From: Geothermobacter ehrlichii
GTDB taxonomy: Bacteria > Desulfobacterota > Desulfuromonadia > Desulfuromonadales > Geothermobacteraceae
Assembly: GCF_008124615.1 (NCBI RefSeq)
Contig: NZ_VNIB01000001.1
Location: forward strand, 186,001 to 250,000
Reading direction: 5' to 3'
DNA: 64,000 nt
The notes under the pieces were generated by a model. That model was not told the origin of the DNA and searched no databases. It saw nothing but the letters and a program-made list of their open reading frames with translations. Shown here in pieces: positions 8,472-16,618 of the stretch. Numbering within the stretch: the first letter of the stretch is position 1; each line of letters begins with the position of its first letter. The translations under genes were made by a program, and so were the position numbers.

Positions 8472-9395
8472 GTGGTCGGTCTCGGCCAGTGCTGCTGGGA
8501 CCAGGTCGGGTTGGTCGAACAATGGCCGCATCCCGACGCGAAAACCGAGCTGCTCGCCAGCTGCGAGCAGGCCGGTGGGCCGGTTGCGACTGCCCTGGTG
8601 ACCCTGGCGCGGCTGGGTGTGCGGACGGCCTTTTTCGGTGCCGTCGGTGGCGACGAGGCCGGCCGTCTGATCCGGTGGAGTCTGGTGGCCGAGGGAGTTG
8701 ACTGCCGCCTGCTGCAGGTCGATCCCGAAGGGGAGAGCCAGCGTGCCTGGGTGATTGCCGACCGGACGACCGGCAAGCGGAACATCTTCTGGAAGAGGGG
8801 CGCGAGGCGCCCCTTTCACTTGACGGACGAGACCGCGGAGCTGATTGCTGCGGCAAAAGTGCTGCTGCTGGACGATCTCGATTTCGACGCCGCTCTGGCC
8901 GCCGCCCGGGCGGCCCGCGAAGCCGGGGTGACGACGGTGCTGGACGGCGGGTCGTTGCGGCCGCGAACCGCCGAGCTGCTGCCCCTGATCGATCACCTGG
9001 TGGTCAGCGAAAAATTCGCCCGGCAGTGGACCGGACGGCCCGAGCCTCCGGCGGCGCTCGAGCCGCTGGCAGCCTTCGGCGGCACGGTGACGGTCACCGC
9101 CGGTGCCGAAGGCTGCTGGTCGCTGCTCGCCGGCGAGGTGATCCACCAGCCGGCTTTCGGCGTCGATGTGATCGATACCACGGGGTGCGGCGATGTCTTT
9201 CACGGCGGCTATGTTTTCGGGCTGCTGCAGGCCTGGCCGCTGCCGGCGGTGCTGGCCTTCGCCTCGGCCTGCGCCGCGCTCAAGGCGCGGGGCCTCGGCG
9301 GGCAGGCCGCCATCGCCGGACTGGATGAAACCCTGCGGTTTCTGGCCCGGGAAACCGGCGACATCCGCTGGACGACTCTCCGCATCACCGAGTGA
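8472..9395 (+). CDS. PfkB-family carbohydrate kinase
   Basis: A ribokinase-fold sugar or nucleoside kinase of about 307 residues. Visible are the N-terminal VGLGQCCWD strand, the substrate-binding GGPVATALVTLARLG, and the C-terminal signature DTTGCGDVFHGGYVFGLL with the anion hole and catalytic Asp. The substrate cannot be assigned. The start is uncertain. GTG at 8472 begins inside what looks like the first beta strand (CFEVVGLG), whereas a CTG at 8448 sits six bases after a perfect AAGGAG (8436-8441) and would add eight residues. The gene is in the same frame as accA, directly after its TAG. Confidence 0.85.
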   Translation: MVGLGQCCWDQVGLVEQWPHPDAKTELLASCEQAGGPVATALVTLARLGVRTAFFGAVGGDEAGRLIRWSLVAEGVDCRLLQVDPEGESQRAWVIADRTTGKRNIFWKRGARRPFHLTDETAELIAAAKVLLLDDLDFDAALAAARAAREAGVTTVLDGGSLRPRTAELLPLIDHLVVSEKFARQWTGRPEPPAALEPLAAFGGTVTVTAGAEGCWSLLAGEVIHQPAFGVDVIDTTGCGDVFHGGYVFGLLQAWPLPAVLAFASACAALKARGLGGQAAIAGLDETLRFLARETGDIRWTTLRITE

Positions 9396-10147
9396 CGAGA
9401 ATGCGCCTGTTCATTTTCTGCTGTCTGCTCTGCACGTTGCTGCTGACCGCCTGTGGCGGTCCCGCCTACCGGACCCGGGTGCTCGACACGCCCGAAAGCC
9501 GCCGGCTGAAGGGGTACGAGCGGCCCTACATGGTCAATGGCCGGCGCTACGATCCGCTGCCTGATCACCGTGGATTCGTGCAGGAGGGCATCGCCAGCTG
9601 GTATGGCCGCAAGTTTCACGGCCGCAAGACCAGCAACGGCGAGATCTACGACATGTACGCCATGACCGCCGCTCACAAGACCCTGCCGCTGGGCGTGTAC
9701 GTGCGGGTGACCAACAGGCGCAACGGCCGGCAGGCGGTGGTGCGGATCAACGACCGCGGCCCCTTTGTCGCCGGCCGCATCATCGATCTTTCCTACGCCG
9801 CCGCCCGGCAGCTCGACATCGTCGAGACGGGGACCGCACCGGTGCGCATCGAGGCGCTCGGTTACCGCGCCGACGGGCGGGACGGCTACCGGCAACCGAA
9901 GAGCTACGACGCCGGAGTCTTCGCCGTCCAGGTCGGTGCCTTTTCCCTGGCGGACAATGCCTATCGCCTGGCCGCCAGGCTGCGCGGCCTTTTCGGCACG
10001 GCCAGTGTCGCCGAGGGCGTTGTCGCCGGCCGTCGTTTCTTCCGGGTGCGGGTCGGCCGTTTCGTCAGTCTGGCGGCCGCCGAGAAGGTTCGCGCCGAGC
10101 TGGCCGCCGGCGATTTTGCCGGCGCCTTCGTGGTGTCTCTGCAGTGA
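9392..10147 (+). CDS. rlpA: RlpA-like septal ring lytic transglycosylase lipoprotein with SPOR domain
   Basis: A 251-residue outer membrane lipoprotein. The signal peptide ends in the lipobox LLLTAC near residue 20. A double-psi beta-barrel domain follows (GIASWYGRKFHGRKTSNGE, NDRGPFVAGRIIDLS), which cleaves denuded glycan strands in RlpA. A C-terminal SPOR domain (FAVQVGAFSLADNAYRLAARL) binds peptidoglycan at the septum. GTG at 9392 overlaps the pfkB stop (GTGA); an ATG three codons later (9401) is equally possible. It probably belongs to the same operon as accA and pfkB. Confidence 0.9.
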   Translation: MTRMRLFIFCCLLCTLLLTACGGPAYRTRVLDTPESRRLKGYERPYMVNGRRYDPLPDHRGFVQEGIASWYGRKFHGRKTSNGEIYDMYAMTAAHKTLPLGVYVRVTNRRNGRQAVVRINDRGPFVAGRIIDLSYAAARQLDIVETGTAPVRIEALGYRADGRDGYRQPKSYDAGVFAVQVGAFSLADNAYRLAARLRGLFGTASVAEGVVAGRRFFRVRVGRFVSLAAAEKVRAELAAGDFAGAFVVSLQ

Positions 10148-10449
10148 AGCCCGAAACTCTGCTGCAGCGGCTGGGCGATGAGGAGACGCTGGTCATCGAT
10201 GTCCGGCTGCGCTTCGAATTCCGGGCCGGCCATATTCCGGGTGCGGTCAACATTCCCTGGTGGCGCGGCGGGTTGCTGGCGGAAGCGGTCGCCGGGGCAA
10301 AAGGGTCGGTGGTGCTGACCTGCGAGCACGGTCCGCGCGCATGGCTCGCGGCCGGGCTGCTGCTGTTGCGCGGGCAGACGGACGTGTCACTGCTTTCCGG
10401 ACACATGCGGGGCTGGCGCCGGAAACGTCTGCCGCTGGTGAAGGAATGA
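10144..10449 (+). CDS. Single-domain rhodanese-like protein
   Basis: A 101-residue protein covering one rhodanese domain. The entry motif LVIDVRLRFEFRAGHIPGAVNIPW is typical, and the active-site loop is CEHGPRA, with the persulfide-forming Cys in the usual position. Likely roles are sulfur transfer or thiol redox chemistry; no specific partner can be named. The GTG start overlaps the rlpA stop (GTGA), indicating translational coupling. Confidence 0.85.
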   Translation: MKPETLLQRLGDEETLVIDVRLRFEFRAGHIPGAVNIPWWRGGLLAEAVAGAKGSVVLTCEHGPRAWLAAGLLLLRGQTDVSLLSGHMRGWRRKRLPLVKE

Positions 10450-10474
10450 ACGCCAGACCAATACCGAGGTCGTC

Positions 10475-10813
10475 ATGGTGAGTCGAGGCAAGAAAATCTA
10501 CCGCATCTACTTCAACAGTATGGGAAAATCTTACGAACTCTACGCCCGCCAGGTGGAGCAGGCCGATCTCTACGGTTTTGTCGAGGTGCGGGATCTGCTC
10601 TTCGGCGAGAAATCGTCCATTGTCGTCGATCCGTCGGAAGAGAGCCTGAAGAAGGAGTTCAGCGGCGTCCGGCGGCTGCTCATCCCCTTTCAGGCGGTCA
10701 GTCGTATCGAAGAGGTGGAAAAGGAAGGTCCCGGCAAGGTGCTTCCCATGACCCCGACCGGGCAGCCGGGCGGCCCGGGTCTGCCTCCCTCCGCCCCCAT
10801 GGTCAGGGACTGA
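10475..10813 (+). CDS. DUF1820 family protein
   Basis: A 112-residue protein matching the DUF1820 family. Characteristic stretches are IYRIYFNSMGKSYELYARQVEQADLYGFVEVRDLLFGE and the VVDPSEESLKKEF segment, ending in a Pro/Gly-rich tail. The function is unknown. It is soluble, with no signal peptide or membrane segment. It follows the rhodanese gene by 25 bases and closes the plus-strand block, convergent with the tgt block; only eight bases separate the two stops. Confidence 0.85.
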   Translation: MVSRGKKIYRIYFNSMGKSYELYARQVEQADLYGFVEVRDLLFGEKSSIVVDPSEESLKKEFSGVRRLLIPFQAVSRIEEVEKEGPGKVLPMTPTGQPGGPGLPPSAPMVRD

Positions 10814-10821
10814 GCCCGTCT

Positions 10822-11607
10822 TCATCCCCGCCGGTTCAGAAGATCCCTTATCCGCTGCCGTTTCTCCGCCGGAATGTTCCGGCTGTGCAGCAGCTCTTTC
10901 AGCTGTGTTCCCTTCAGTGCCGGCAGCCAGCAGACGTACCAGACCATCGGCGTTCGCGGATGCTTGAGGATCGCCATTTTCAGGTTCGGCCTGTGCTGCC
11001 AGCGCGGATGCCGGGCGATCTGCGAGATGGTTTCCGCCGTGGCGGCGCCTGTGCGCAGGAACTGGAGCAGGGCGACTTCCTTGAGGCGCGGGTTGTCGAG
11101 ACAGGGCCCGACGATCTGCGGATGGCCCTCCTTGACCAGTTCCGCCAGGATGGCGTTGGTTCCGCGCCGCGCAAGGGTGATCTTCTGGCCGAGCGGGATT
11201 TCCGGCAGGCGGCGGATGATCTGCCGTTCGGCGGCCAGGCGCTGGTCGGGCGTCATGCCGGGCAGCAGGCAGAAGTCGAGCAGTTCGAACAGGTAGAGGT
11301 GCGGCAGCAGGCTCAGGGCGATGGCGGCGGGAAGGTCCGGGTTGCGGGCCATGGCCAGGATCAGCCGGTGGCTGGCGCCTTCCCGGAAGCGCTGGTGCAG
11401 GGCCTTGAGCAGGTCCTCGCCGAGATCGCGCCTCTTCAGCAGGACCAGCAGGTGGTCTTCGTTCAGGTGGGGATTCTTCAACAGGTTGCGCACGACCAGC
11501 GGGTCCGGGTCGTGGACCAGTCGGAACAGCTCCTCCGGCCCGGCCCGGAGCGCCAGCAGCAGGCGCCGGGCCTGATCGGTCGTTCCGGGAAGTGCCCCGT
11601 CGTTCAT
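10822..11607 (-). CDS. Conserved protein of unknown function downstream of tgt
   Basis: A 261-residue soluble protein built from repeated short helices (for example LVHDPDPLVVRNLLKNPHLNEDHLLVLLK, MARNPDLPAAIALSLL, CLDNPRLKEVALLQFL). The recurring N-P-x-L units about 35-70 residues apart suggest a HEAT/leucine-rich-variant-like solenoid. No catalytic motif is seen. The ATG (complement of 11605-11607) lies two bases after the tgt stop, so the two are co-translated. A role near tRNA modification is only guilt by association. Confidence 0.65.
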   Translation of the reverse strand: MNDGALPGTTDQARRLLLALRAGPEELFRLVHDPDPLVVRNLLKNPHLNEDHLLVLLKRRDLGEDLLKALHQRFREGASHRLILAMARNPDLPAAIALSLLPHLYLFELLDFCLLPGMTPDQRLAAERQIIRRLPEIPLGQKITLARRGTNAILAELVKEGHPQIVGPCLDNPRLKEVALLQFLRTGAATAETISQIARHPRWQHRPNLKMAILKHPRTPMVWYVCWLPALKGTQLKELLHSRNIPAEKRQRIRDLLNRRG

Positions 11608-11609
11608 GC

Positions 11610-12737
11610 TCAGCCGCCCTTTTTGCTCTTTTCGTAAAAGCCGTATTCCTCGAGAAACGCCGTCTTGAACGCCCGGTAGCGTCCCTCTTCGATCGCCTTG
11701 CGCGCCTGCGCCACCATATCGAGGTAGAAGTGGACGTTGTGGATGGCGGCCAGGGTGGCCGAGAGCACCTCGTTGGCGTTGAACAGGTGGTGCAGATAGG
11801 CGCGGGAGAAGTTGCGGCAGCAGTAGCATTCGCAGCGGGTGTCGACCGGGTAGAAGTCGCGCCGGTATTTGCGCTGCGTCAGCCGCATGCGGCCGCGGCG
11901 GGTGAAGAGGGTGGCGCTGCGCGCATAGCGGGTCGGAATGACGCAGTCGAACATGTCCATGCCCCGCTCGATGCTTTCGAGAATGTCTTCCGGCAGGCCG
12001 ACGCCCATCAGGTAGCGGGGTTTGTCCTGAGGCAGCCAGGGCTCGGTGAATTCGACTACCTGCTTCAGCAGTTCCAGCCCCTCCCCGACGCTGACCCCGC
12101 CGATGGCGTAGCCGGGAAAATCCATCTCCGTCAGCGCTTGGGCGCACTGGCGGCGCAGATCCTCGTAGACACTCCCCTGGACGATGCCGAACAGGGCCTG
12201 GTCGCTGCGGGCATGGGCCTTGCGGCAGGCTTCGGCCCAGCGGATGGTCTTGCGGATCGATTTCGCCGCGTAGTCGTGACTGGCCGGGTAGGGGATGCAC
12301 TCGTCGAAGGCCATGATGATGTCGGCGCCGAGGGCGTTTTCGATGGCGATCGCCTCCCGCGGGCCGAGAAAGGTCGATTGGCCGGTCACCTCGTTGCGGA
12401 AGGTGACGCCGTCCTCGCCGATCTCCTTGTTGGGCAGGGAGAAGACCTGAAAGCCGCCGCTGTCGGTCAGGATCGGCCCCTGCCAGTTCATGAACCGGTG
12501 CAGTCCTCCCGCCTTTGCGACCAGACCTTCGCCCGGCCGCAGGTGGAGGTGGTAGGTGTTGGCGAGGATGATCTGTGCCCCTGCGGCCGCGACCTGGTCC
12601 GGCGTCATGGCCTTGAGGGCACCGTGGGTGCCGACTGGCATGAAAATGGGGGTCTCGATGGTTCCGTGCGGCGTGTGAATCCGGCCGCGCCGGGCGCAGG
12701 TGGTGCTGTCTTGTGCCAGAAGTTCGAAACGAAACAT
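11610..12737 (-). CDS. tgt: tRNA-guanine(34) transglycosylase
   Basis: A 375-residue enzyme (E. coli 375) that exchanges guanine 34 for preQ1 in tRNAs with GUN anticodons on the way to queuosine. Visible are TPIFMPVGTHGALK, the nucleophile region LTDSGGFQVFSL, GGVSVGEG, MGVGLPEDI, DCVIPTRYARSA, and the zinc site CECYCCRNFSRAYLHHLF near the C-terminus. The ATG (complement of 12735-12737) gives the standard MFRFELLAQD start; the longer frame upstream is not used. The gene diverges from the sdh/frd operon across a 408-base gap. Confidence 0.96.
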   Translation of the reverse strand: MFRFELLAQDSTTCARRGRIHTPHGTIETPIFMPVGTHGALKAMTPDQVAAAGAQIILANTYHLHLRPGEGLVAKAGGLHRFMNWQGPILTDSGGFQVFSLPNKEIGEDGVTFRNEVTGQSTFLGPREAIAIENALGADIIMAFDECIPYPASHDYAAKSIRKTIRWAEACRKAHARSDQALFGIVQGSVYEDLRRQCAQALTEMDFPGYAIGGVSVGEGLELLKQVVEFTEPWLPQDKPRYLMGVGLPEDILESIERGMDMFDCVIPTRYARSATLFTRRGRMRLTQRKYRRDFYPVDTRCECYCCRNFSRAYLHHLFNANEVLSATLAAIHNVHFYLDMVAQARKAIEEGRYRAFKTAFLEEYGFYEKSKKGG

Positions 12738-12888
12738 GAACGGCCTTTCTGCTGTGGTGTGGAGTATGGGTTCTTGTAACAGAAAACGGCCGGCGCAACA
12801 AGCCGTCGGTTGTCGCACGGAGGCTGGCAAAAGTGGTTGTCTCAAAGGTGGTTACGGCCCGTTTTCGTATCCGAACGGGGTTTGAAAA

Positions 12889-12900
12889 ACTGTATACAGT
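12889..12900. promoter_or_regulatory. 12-base palindrome, candidate GntR-type operator
   Basis: ACTGTATACAGT is a perfect palindrome. A related site, CACGTATACAGG, is centred 30 bases downstream. GTATAC-centred dyads are typical of the FadR/PdhR branch of GntR repressors, which often control central carbon genes. This fits a site upstream of succinate dehydrogenase genes, but the regulator is not identified. Confidence 0.45.
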
Positions 12901-12914
12901 GTGCATCTTTTCGG

Positions 12915-12944
12915 TTGACACGTATACAGGTTCGATGGTATCTA
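12915..12944 (+). promoter_or_regulatory. Candidate promoter for the sdh/frd operon
   Basis: A perfect TTGACA at 12915-12920 is followed after 18 bases by TATCTA (12939-12944), a weak -10. The second GTATAC site overlaps the spacer, so a bound repressor would block it. A small stem plus T run starts about 15 bases later, which could attenuate this transcript. Confidence 0.35.
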
Positions 12945-13145
12945 GTCCACGCTTGCAGGGCCCGTTTTCCGGGCGCTTTTTCCCTATTGACTGTGCCTTT
13001 AAAACTCTTGTTGAACAGGGGGTTTGCCGATGTCGTCAGATACCGAGTGGAGAGGACCACCAGCCCGCCGCAGTCTATCCGATCCAGATTGTAAGCACCG
13101 CTTTCCCCTGAACGTTCCGAACTTACATTTCGAGGGATTAAAAAC

Positions 13146-13820
13146 ATGAGTATGCTGAAAAGTTCCGTAGGTCGAAAGGTCATCATGGCCGTCACCGGCC
13201 TGATCCTGATTCTTTTCATTACCGGGCATGTTCTGGGTAACATGTCGCTCTATGCCGGACCTGACGGCATCAACGCCTATGCGGTCCATCTGCGCGATCT
13301 CGGTCCGCTGCTCTGGGTTGTGCGCCTGGTCATGCTGGTCGTGTTCGTGGCCCACATCTGGCTCGGCATCTCCCTGACCCTGGAGAACCGCTCGGCCCGC
13401 CCGGTCAGCTACACCCAGAAGGTGAACCAGAAGACCTCGTTCGCCGCCGAGACCATGATCGTCAGCGGTCTGGTGATTCTGGTCTTCGTGGTCTATCACC
13501 TTCTCAACTTCACCCTGCACGCCGTCGGTGTGCCGGCCGGGACCGGCGAACTGATGGACGCCGCCGGGCGTTTCGACGTCTACACCATGGTGGTGACCAG
13601 CTTCAAGCAGGTCAAGCTGAACGTCCTGCTCTACGTCGTCGGCATGGTGGCCCTCTTCCTCCATGTCAGCCACGGTTTCCAGAGCTGGATCCAGACCCTG
13701 GGCTGGAACAACACCAGAACCCTGCCGGCCTTCACCAAGGTCAGCAAGCTCTACGCCTTCGTCGTGGCGCTGGCCTATATCTCGATTCCGATTCTTGCTC
13801 TCGCGATTCTCAAAGCTTAG
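13146..13820 (+). CDS. frdC: Succinate dehydrogenase/fumarate reductase cytochrome b subunit
   Basis: A 224-residue integral membrane subunit with five hydrophobic segments (starting VIMAVTGLILILFITGHVLGN). It anchors the flavoprotein and iron-sulfur subunits and carries heme b between quinone and the FeS chain. Likely heme-ligand histidines lie in ITGHVLGN, FVAHIWLG, VVYHLLNF and LFLHVSHGF. It belongs to the single-subunit cytochrome b type (Bacteroidetes/Geobacter/Wolinella-like), which in Geobacter works both as succinate dehydrogenase and as fumarate reductase. The ATG at 13146 follows GAGGGA. It is the first gene of a three-gene operon with frdA and frdB. Confidence 0.93.
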   Translation: MSMLKSSVGRKVIMAVTGLILILFITGHVLGNMSLYAGPDGINAYAVHLRDLGPLLWVVRLVMLVVFVAHIWLGISLTLENRSARPVSYTQKVNQKTSFAAETMIVSGLVILVFVVYHLLNFTLHAVGVPAGTGELMDAAGRFDVYTMVVTSFKQVKLNVLLYVVGMVALFLHVSHGFQSWIQTLGWNNTRTLPAFTKVSKLYAFVVALAYISIPILALAILKA

Positions 13821-13832
13821 GGGGTACCGACT

Positions 13833-15749
13833 GTGATACTCGATGGAAAATGTCCGACCGGACCGATTCAGGAAAGCTGGGACAAGCACCGTTTTGAACT
13901 CAAACTGGTGAATCCCGCGAACAAGCGCAAATTCAAGATTCTCGTGGTTGGTACTGGCCTTGCCGGCGGCGCCGCCGCCGCGACTCTCGGCGAGCTTGGC
14001 TACAATGTCGAGGCCTTCTGTTATCAGGACAGTGCCCGCCGCGCCCATTCGATCGCCGCCCAGGGCGGCATCAACGCCGCCAAGAACTATCCGAACGACG
14101 GCGACAGCATCTTCCGCCTCTTCTACGACACCATGAAGGGCGGCGACTTCCGCGCCCGCGAGGCCGACGTCTGGCGTCTGGCCCAGGTTTCGAACAACAT
14201 CATCGACCAGTGCGTCGCCCAGGGCGTGCCCTTCGCCCGCGATTACGCCGGTTATCTCGACAACCGCTCCTTCGGCGGCGCCCAGGTCTCCCGGACCTTC
14301 TACGCCCGCGGCCAGACGGGGCAGCAGCTGCTGCTCGGCGCCTACCAGGCGCTGTCGCGCCAGGTGAAGGCCGGTACGGTGAAGATTTTCGCCCGCCGCG
14401 AAATGCTTGATTTGGTCGTGGTCGACGGTGTCGCCAAGGGGATCACCTGCCGCAACCTGGTGACCGGCGAGATCGAATCCTACTGGGGTGATGCCGTGGT
14501 GCTGGCCACCGGCGGTTACGTCAACGTCTTCTACCTGTCGACCAACGCCATGGGCTGCAGCGTCACCGCCACCTGGAAGGCGGCGAAGAAGGGCGCGTTT
14601 TTCGCCAACCCCTGCTACACCCAGATTCATCCGACCTGCATCCCGCAGTCGGGCGACCATCAGTCGAAGCTGACCCTGATGTCCGAGTCGCTGCGTAACG
14701 ACGGCCGCTGCTGGGTGCCGAAGAAGAAGGAGGACTGCGGCAAGGCTCCGGGCGAGATTCCGGACGAGGACCGCGACTACTACCTGGAGCGCAAATACCC
14801 CTCCTTCGGCAACCTGGCCCCGCGCGACATCGCCTCGCGTGCCGCCAAGGAGCAGTGCGACGACGGTCGCGGCATCGGCCCCGGCGGTCGTGGCGTCTAC
14901 CTCGACTTCGCCGACGCCATCAAACGCTTCGGCAAGGACGTGATCGCCGCCCGCTACGGCAACCTGTTCCAGATGTACGAAAAGATCACCGACGAGGATG
15001 CCTACCAGGTGCCGATGCGCATCTATCCGGCGCCGCACTACGCCATGGGCGGTCTCTGGGTCGACTACAACCTGATGAGCAACATCCCCGGCCTGTTCGT
15101 GCTCGGTGAAGCCAACTTCTCGGTGCATGGAGCCAACCGTCTCGGTGCTTCGGCGCTGATGCAGGGTCTGGCCGACGGCTATTTCGTCATCCCCTACACC
15201 ATCGCCGGCTACCTGGCCACTGTCACTCCCGGTACCGTCAAGACCGATGCTCCCGAATTCCGGGAGTCGGCCGAGCAGGTCAAGGCGCAGATCGACAAGC
15301 TGCTCTCCATCAAGGGCAAGAAGACCGTTGCTGAGCTGCACCGCGAGCTGGGCCGGGTCATGTGGGAAGACGTCGGCATGGCCCGCTCGAAGGAGAGCCT
15401 CGAGCACGCTCTGAAGCGGATTCCGGAAATCCGCAACGAGTTCTGGGAGAACGTCAACGTCACCGGCACCAACGAAGAGATCAACCAGCAGCTGGAGAAC
15501 GCCGGCCGCCTGGCCGATTTCCTCGAATTTGCCGAACTCCTCGCCAAGGACGCCCTGCACCGCGAAGAATCCTGCGGCGGGCACTTCCGCGTCGAGCATC
15601 AGACCGAGGACGGCGAAGCCAAGCGCGATGACGAGAACTTCGCCTACGTGGCCGCCTGGGAGTTCAAGGGCACCGACAAGGAGCCCGAACTGCACAAGGA
15701 GCCGCTGAAATTCGAGAACGTCAAACTTGCTGTGAGGAGTTACAAATAA
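13833..15749 (+). CDS. frdA: Succinate dehydrogenase/fumarate reductase flavoprotein subunit
   Basis: A 638-residue catalytic subunit that interconverts succinate and fumarate. It has an FAD-binding Rossmann motif ([20 protein letters not shown], residues ~36-55), the flavin-linking region [15 protein letters not shown], the [12 protein letters not shown] segment, and the active-site stretch [39 protein letters not shown] is also typical. The start is GTG at 13833 behind GGGGGT. The family member length and the extended N-terminus ([16 protein letters not shown]) match the Geobacter/Bacteroidetes type rather than E. coli SdhA. Its stop overlaps the frdB start. Confidence 0.95.
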   Translation: MILDGKCPTGPIQESWDKHRFELKLVNPANKRKFKILVVGTGLAGGAAAATLGELGYNVEAFCYQDSARRAHSIAAQGGINAAKNYPNDGDSIFRLFYDTMKGGDFRAREADVWRLAQVSNNIIDQCVAQGVPFARDYAGYLDNRSFGGAQVSRTFYARGQTGQQLLLGAYQALSRQVKAGTVKIFARREMLDLVVVDGVAKGITCRNLVTGEIESYWGDAVVLATGGYVNVFYLSTNAMGCSVTATWKAAKKGAFFANPCYTQIHPTCIPQSGDHQSKLTLMSESLRNDGRCWVPKKKEDCGKAPGEIPDEDRDYYLERKYPSFGNLAPRDIASRAAKEQCDDGRGIGPGGRGVYLDFADAIKRFGKDVIAARYGNLFQMYEKITDEDAYQVPMRIYPAPHYAMGGLWVDYNLMSNIPGLFVLGEANFSVHGANRLGASALMQGLADGYFVIPYTIAGYLATVTPGTVKTDAPEFRESAEQVKAQIDKLLSIKGKKTVAELHRELGRVMWEDVGMARSKESLEHALKRIPEIRNEFWENVNVTGTNEEINQQLENAGRLADFLEFAELLAKDALHREESCGGHFRVEHQTEDGEAKRDDENFAYVAAWEFKGTDKEPELHKEPLKFENVKLAVRSYK

Positions 15750-16510
15750 TGGCTGAAAAAGGTATGAATCTGACACTGCACGTCTGGCGGCAGAAGAACG
15801 CCAGCGACCCCGGACGGTTGGAGCAGTACCAGGCAAAGAATATCAGCCCGGACAGCTCCTTTCTGGAAATGCTCGACCAGGTCAACGAAGAGCTGATCAA
15901 GGAGGGCAAGGAGCCGATCGTCTTCGATCACGACTGTCGCGAGGGCATCTGCGGCATGTGTTCGCAGGTCATCAACGGCATTCCTCACGGCCCCGAGAAG
16001 GAGGCGACCGTCTGCCAGCTGCACATGCGGCGCTTCAAGGATGGCGACGCCATCTTCATCGAGCCCTGGCGCTCGCGTGCCTTCCCGGTGATGAAGGACC
16101 TGATCGTCGACCGCAGCGCCCTGGACCGCATCATCCAGGCCTATGGCTACACCTCGGCTCATACCGGCGGTGTTCCCGACGGCAATGCCATTCCGGTGTC
16201 GAAGACCTACGCCGACGCCGCCATGGACGCCGCCGCCTGCATCGGTTGCGGTGCCTGCGTCGCGGCCTGCCCCAACGCTTCCGCCATGCTGTTCACCGCG
16301 GCCAAGGTGTCGCATCTCGCCCTGCTGCCTCAGGGCAAGGTCGAGGCCACCCGCCGGGTCAAGGCGATGGTCGCCCAGCATGACGAGGAAGGTTTCGGCA
16401 ACTGCACCAATCATTACGAGTGCGAGGCTGCCTGCCCGAAGGGCATCAGCGTCAATTTCATTGCCCGGATGAACCGGGAGTATCTCAAGGCCCTGCCCAA
16501 GGCCGACTGA
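15749..16510 (+). CDS. frdB: Succinate dehydrogenase/fumarate reductase iron-sulfur subunit
   Basis: A 253-residue electron-transfer subunit linking the flavoprotein to the cytochrome b anchor. The plant-type [2Fe-2S] ligands are in [15 protein letters not shown], the [4Fe-4S] cluster in [12 protein letters not shown], and the [3Fe-4S] ligands in [15 protein letters not shown]. The ATG at 15749 overlaps the frdA TAA (ATAATG), so it is translationally coupled. A strong intrinsic terminator follows at 16532-16560 and ends the operon. Confidence 0.95.
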   Translation: MAEKGMNLTLHVWRQKNASDPGRLEQYQAKNISPDSSFLEMLDQVNEELIKEGKEPIVFDHDCREGICGMCSQVINGIPHGPEKEATVCQLHMRRFKDGDAIFIEPWRSRAFPVMKDLIVDRSALDRIIQAYGYTSAHTGGVPDGNAIPVSKTYADAAMDAAACIGCGACVAACPNASAMLFTAAKVSHLALLPQGKVEATRRVKAMVAQHDEEGFGNCTNHYECEAACPKGISVNFIARMNREYLKALPKAD

Positions 16511-16531
16511 TACAGTCGCATGTCCGACTCG

Positions 16532-16560
16532 GGGCGGATCTTCGGATCCGCCCTTTTTTT
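16532..16560 (+). terminator. Intrinsic terminator of the sdh/frd operon
   Basis: A perfect 9-base stem GGGCGGATC / GATCCGCCC with a TTCG tetraloop (16532-16553) is followed by seven T. It begins 21 bases after the frdB stop. Confidence 0.93.
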
Positions 16561-16618
16561 ATCGGCGGCCATGGGGTAAAAGGGAGAAAAGCGCGACCGG
16601 CATGATGGGGGCGAGAGA

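Larger units (their letters stand above)
12738..13145. other. Long intergenic region between tgt and sdhC/frdC
   Basis: A 408-base stretch without a convincing gene; small plus-strand frames here lack family features. It holds two GTATAC-centred sites 30 bases apart (12889-12900 and around 12920-12929), a TTGACA box overlapping the second one (12915-12920), and a short GCCCG/CGGGC stem with five T after it (12960-12981). The coding strand then runs about 165 bases as an untranslated leader to the frdC ATG. No known riboswitch was recognised. Confidence 0.5.

Noticed and set aside
8472-9395. Assigning the PfkB-family gene as fructokinase, ribokinase or adenosine kinase
   Set aside because: Only the fold signature is clear; substrate residues do not single out one sugar or nucleoside.
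12810-13111. Small plus-strand frames in the frdC leader as possible leader peptides
   Set aside because: They lack ribosome sites and run across promoter-like DNA; no family resemblance.
12999-15836. A 945-codon minus-strand frame over frdC and frdA
   Set aside because: Shadow of highly conserved plus-strand genes; no start signal or family features.
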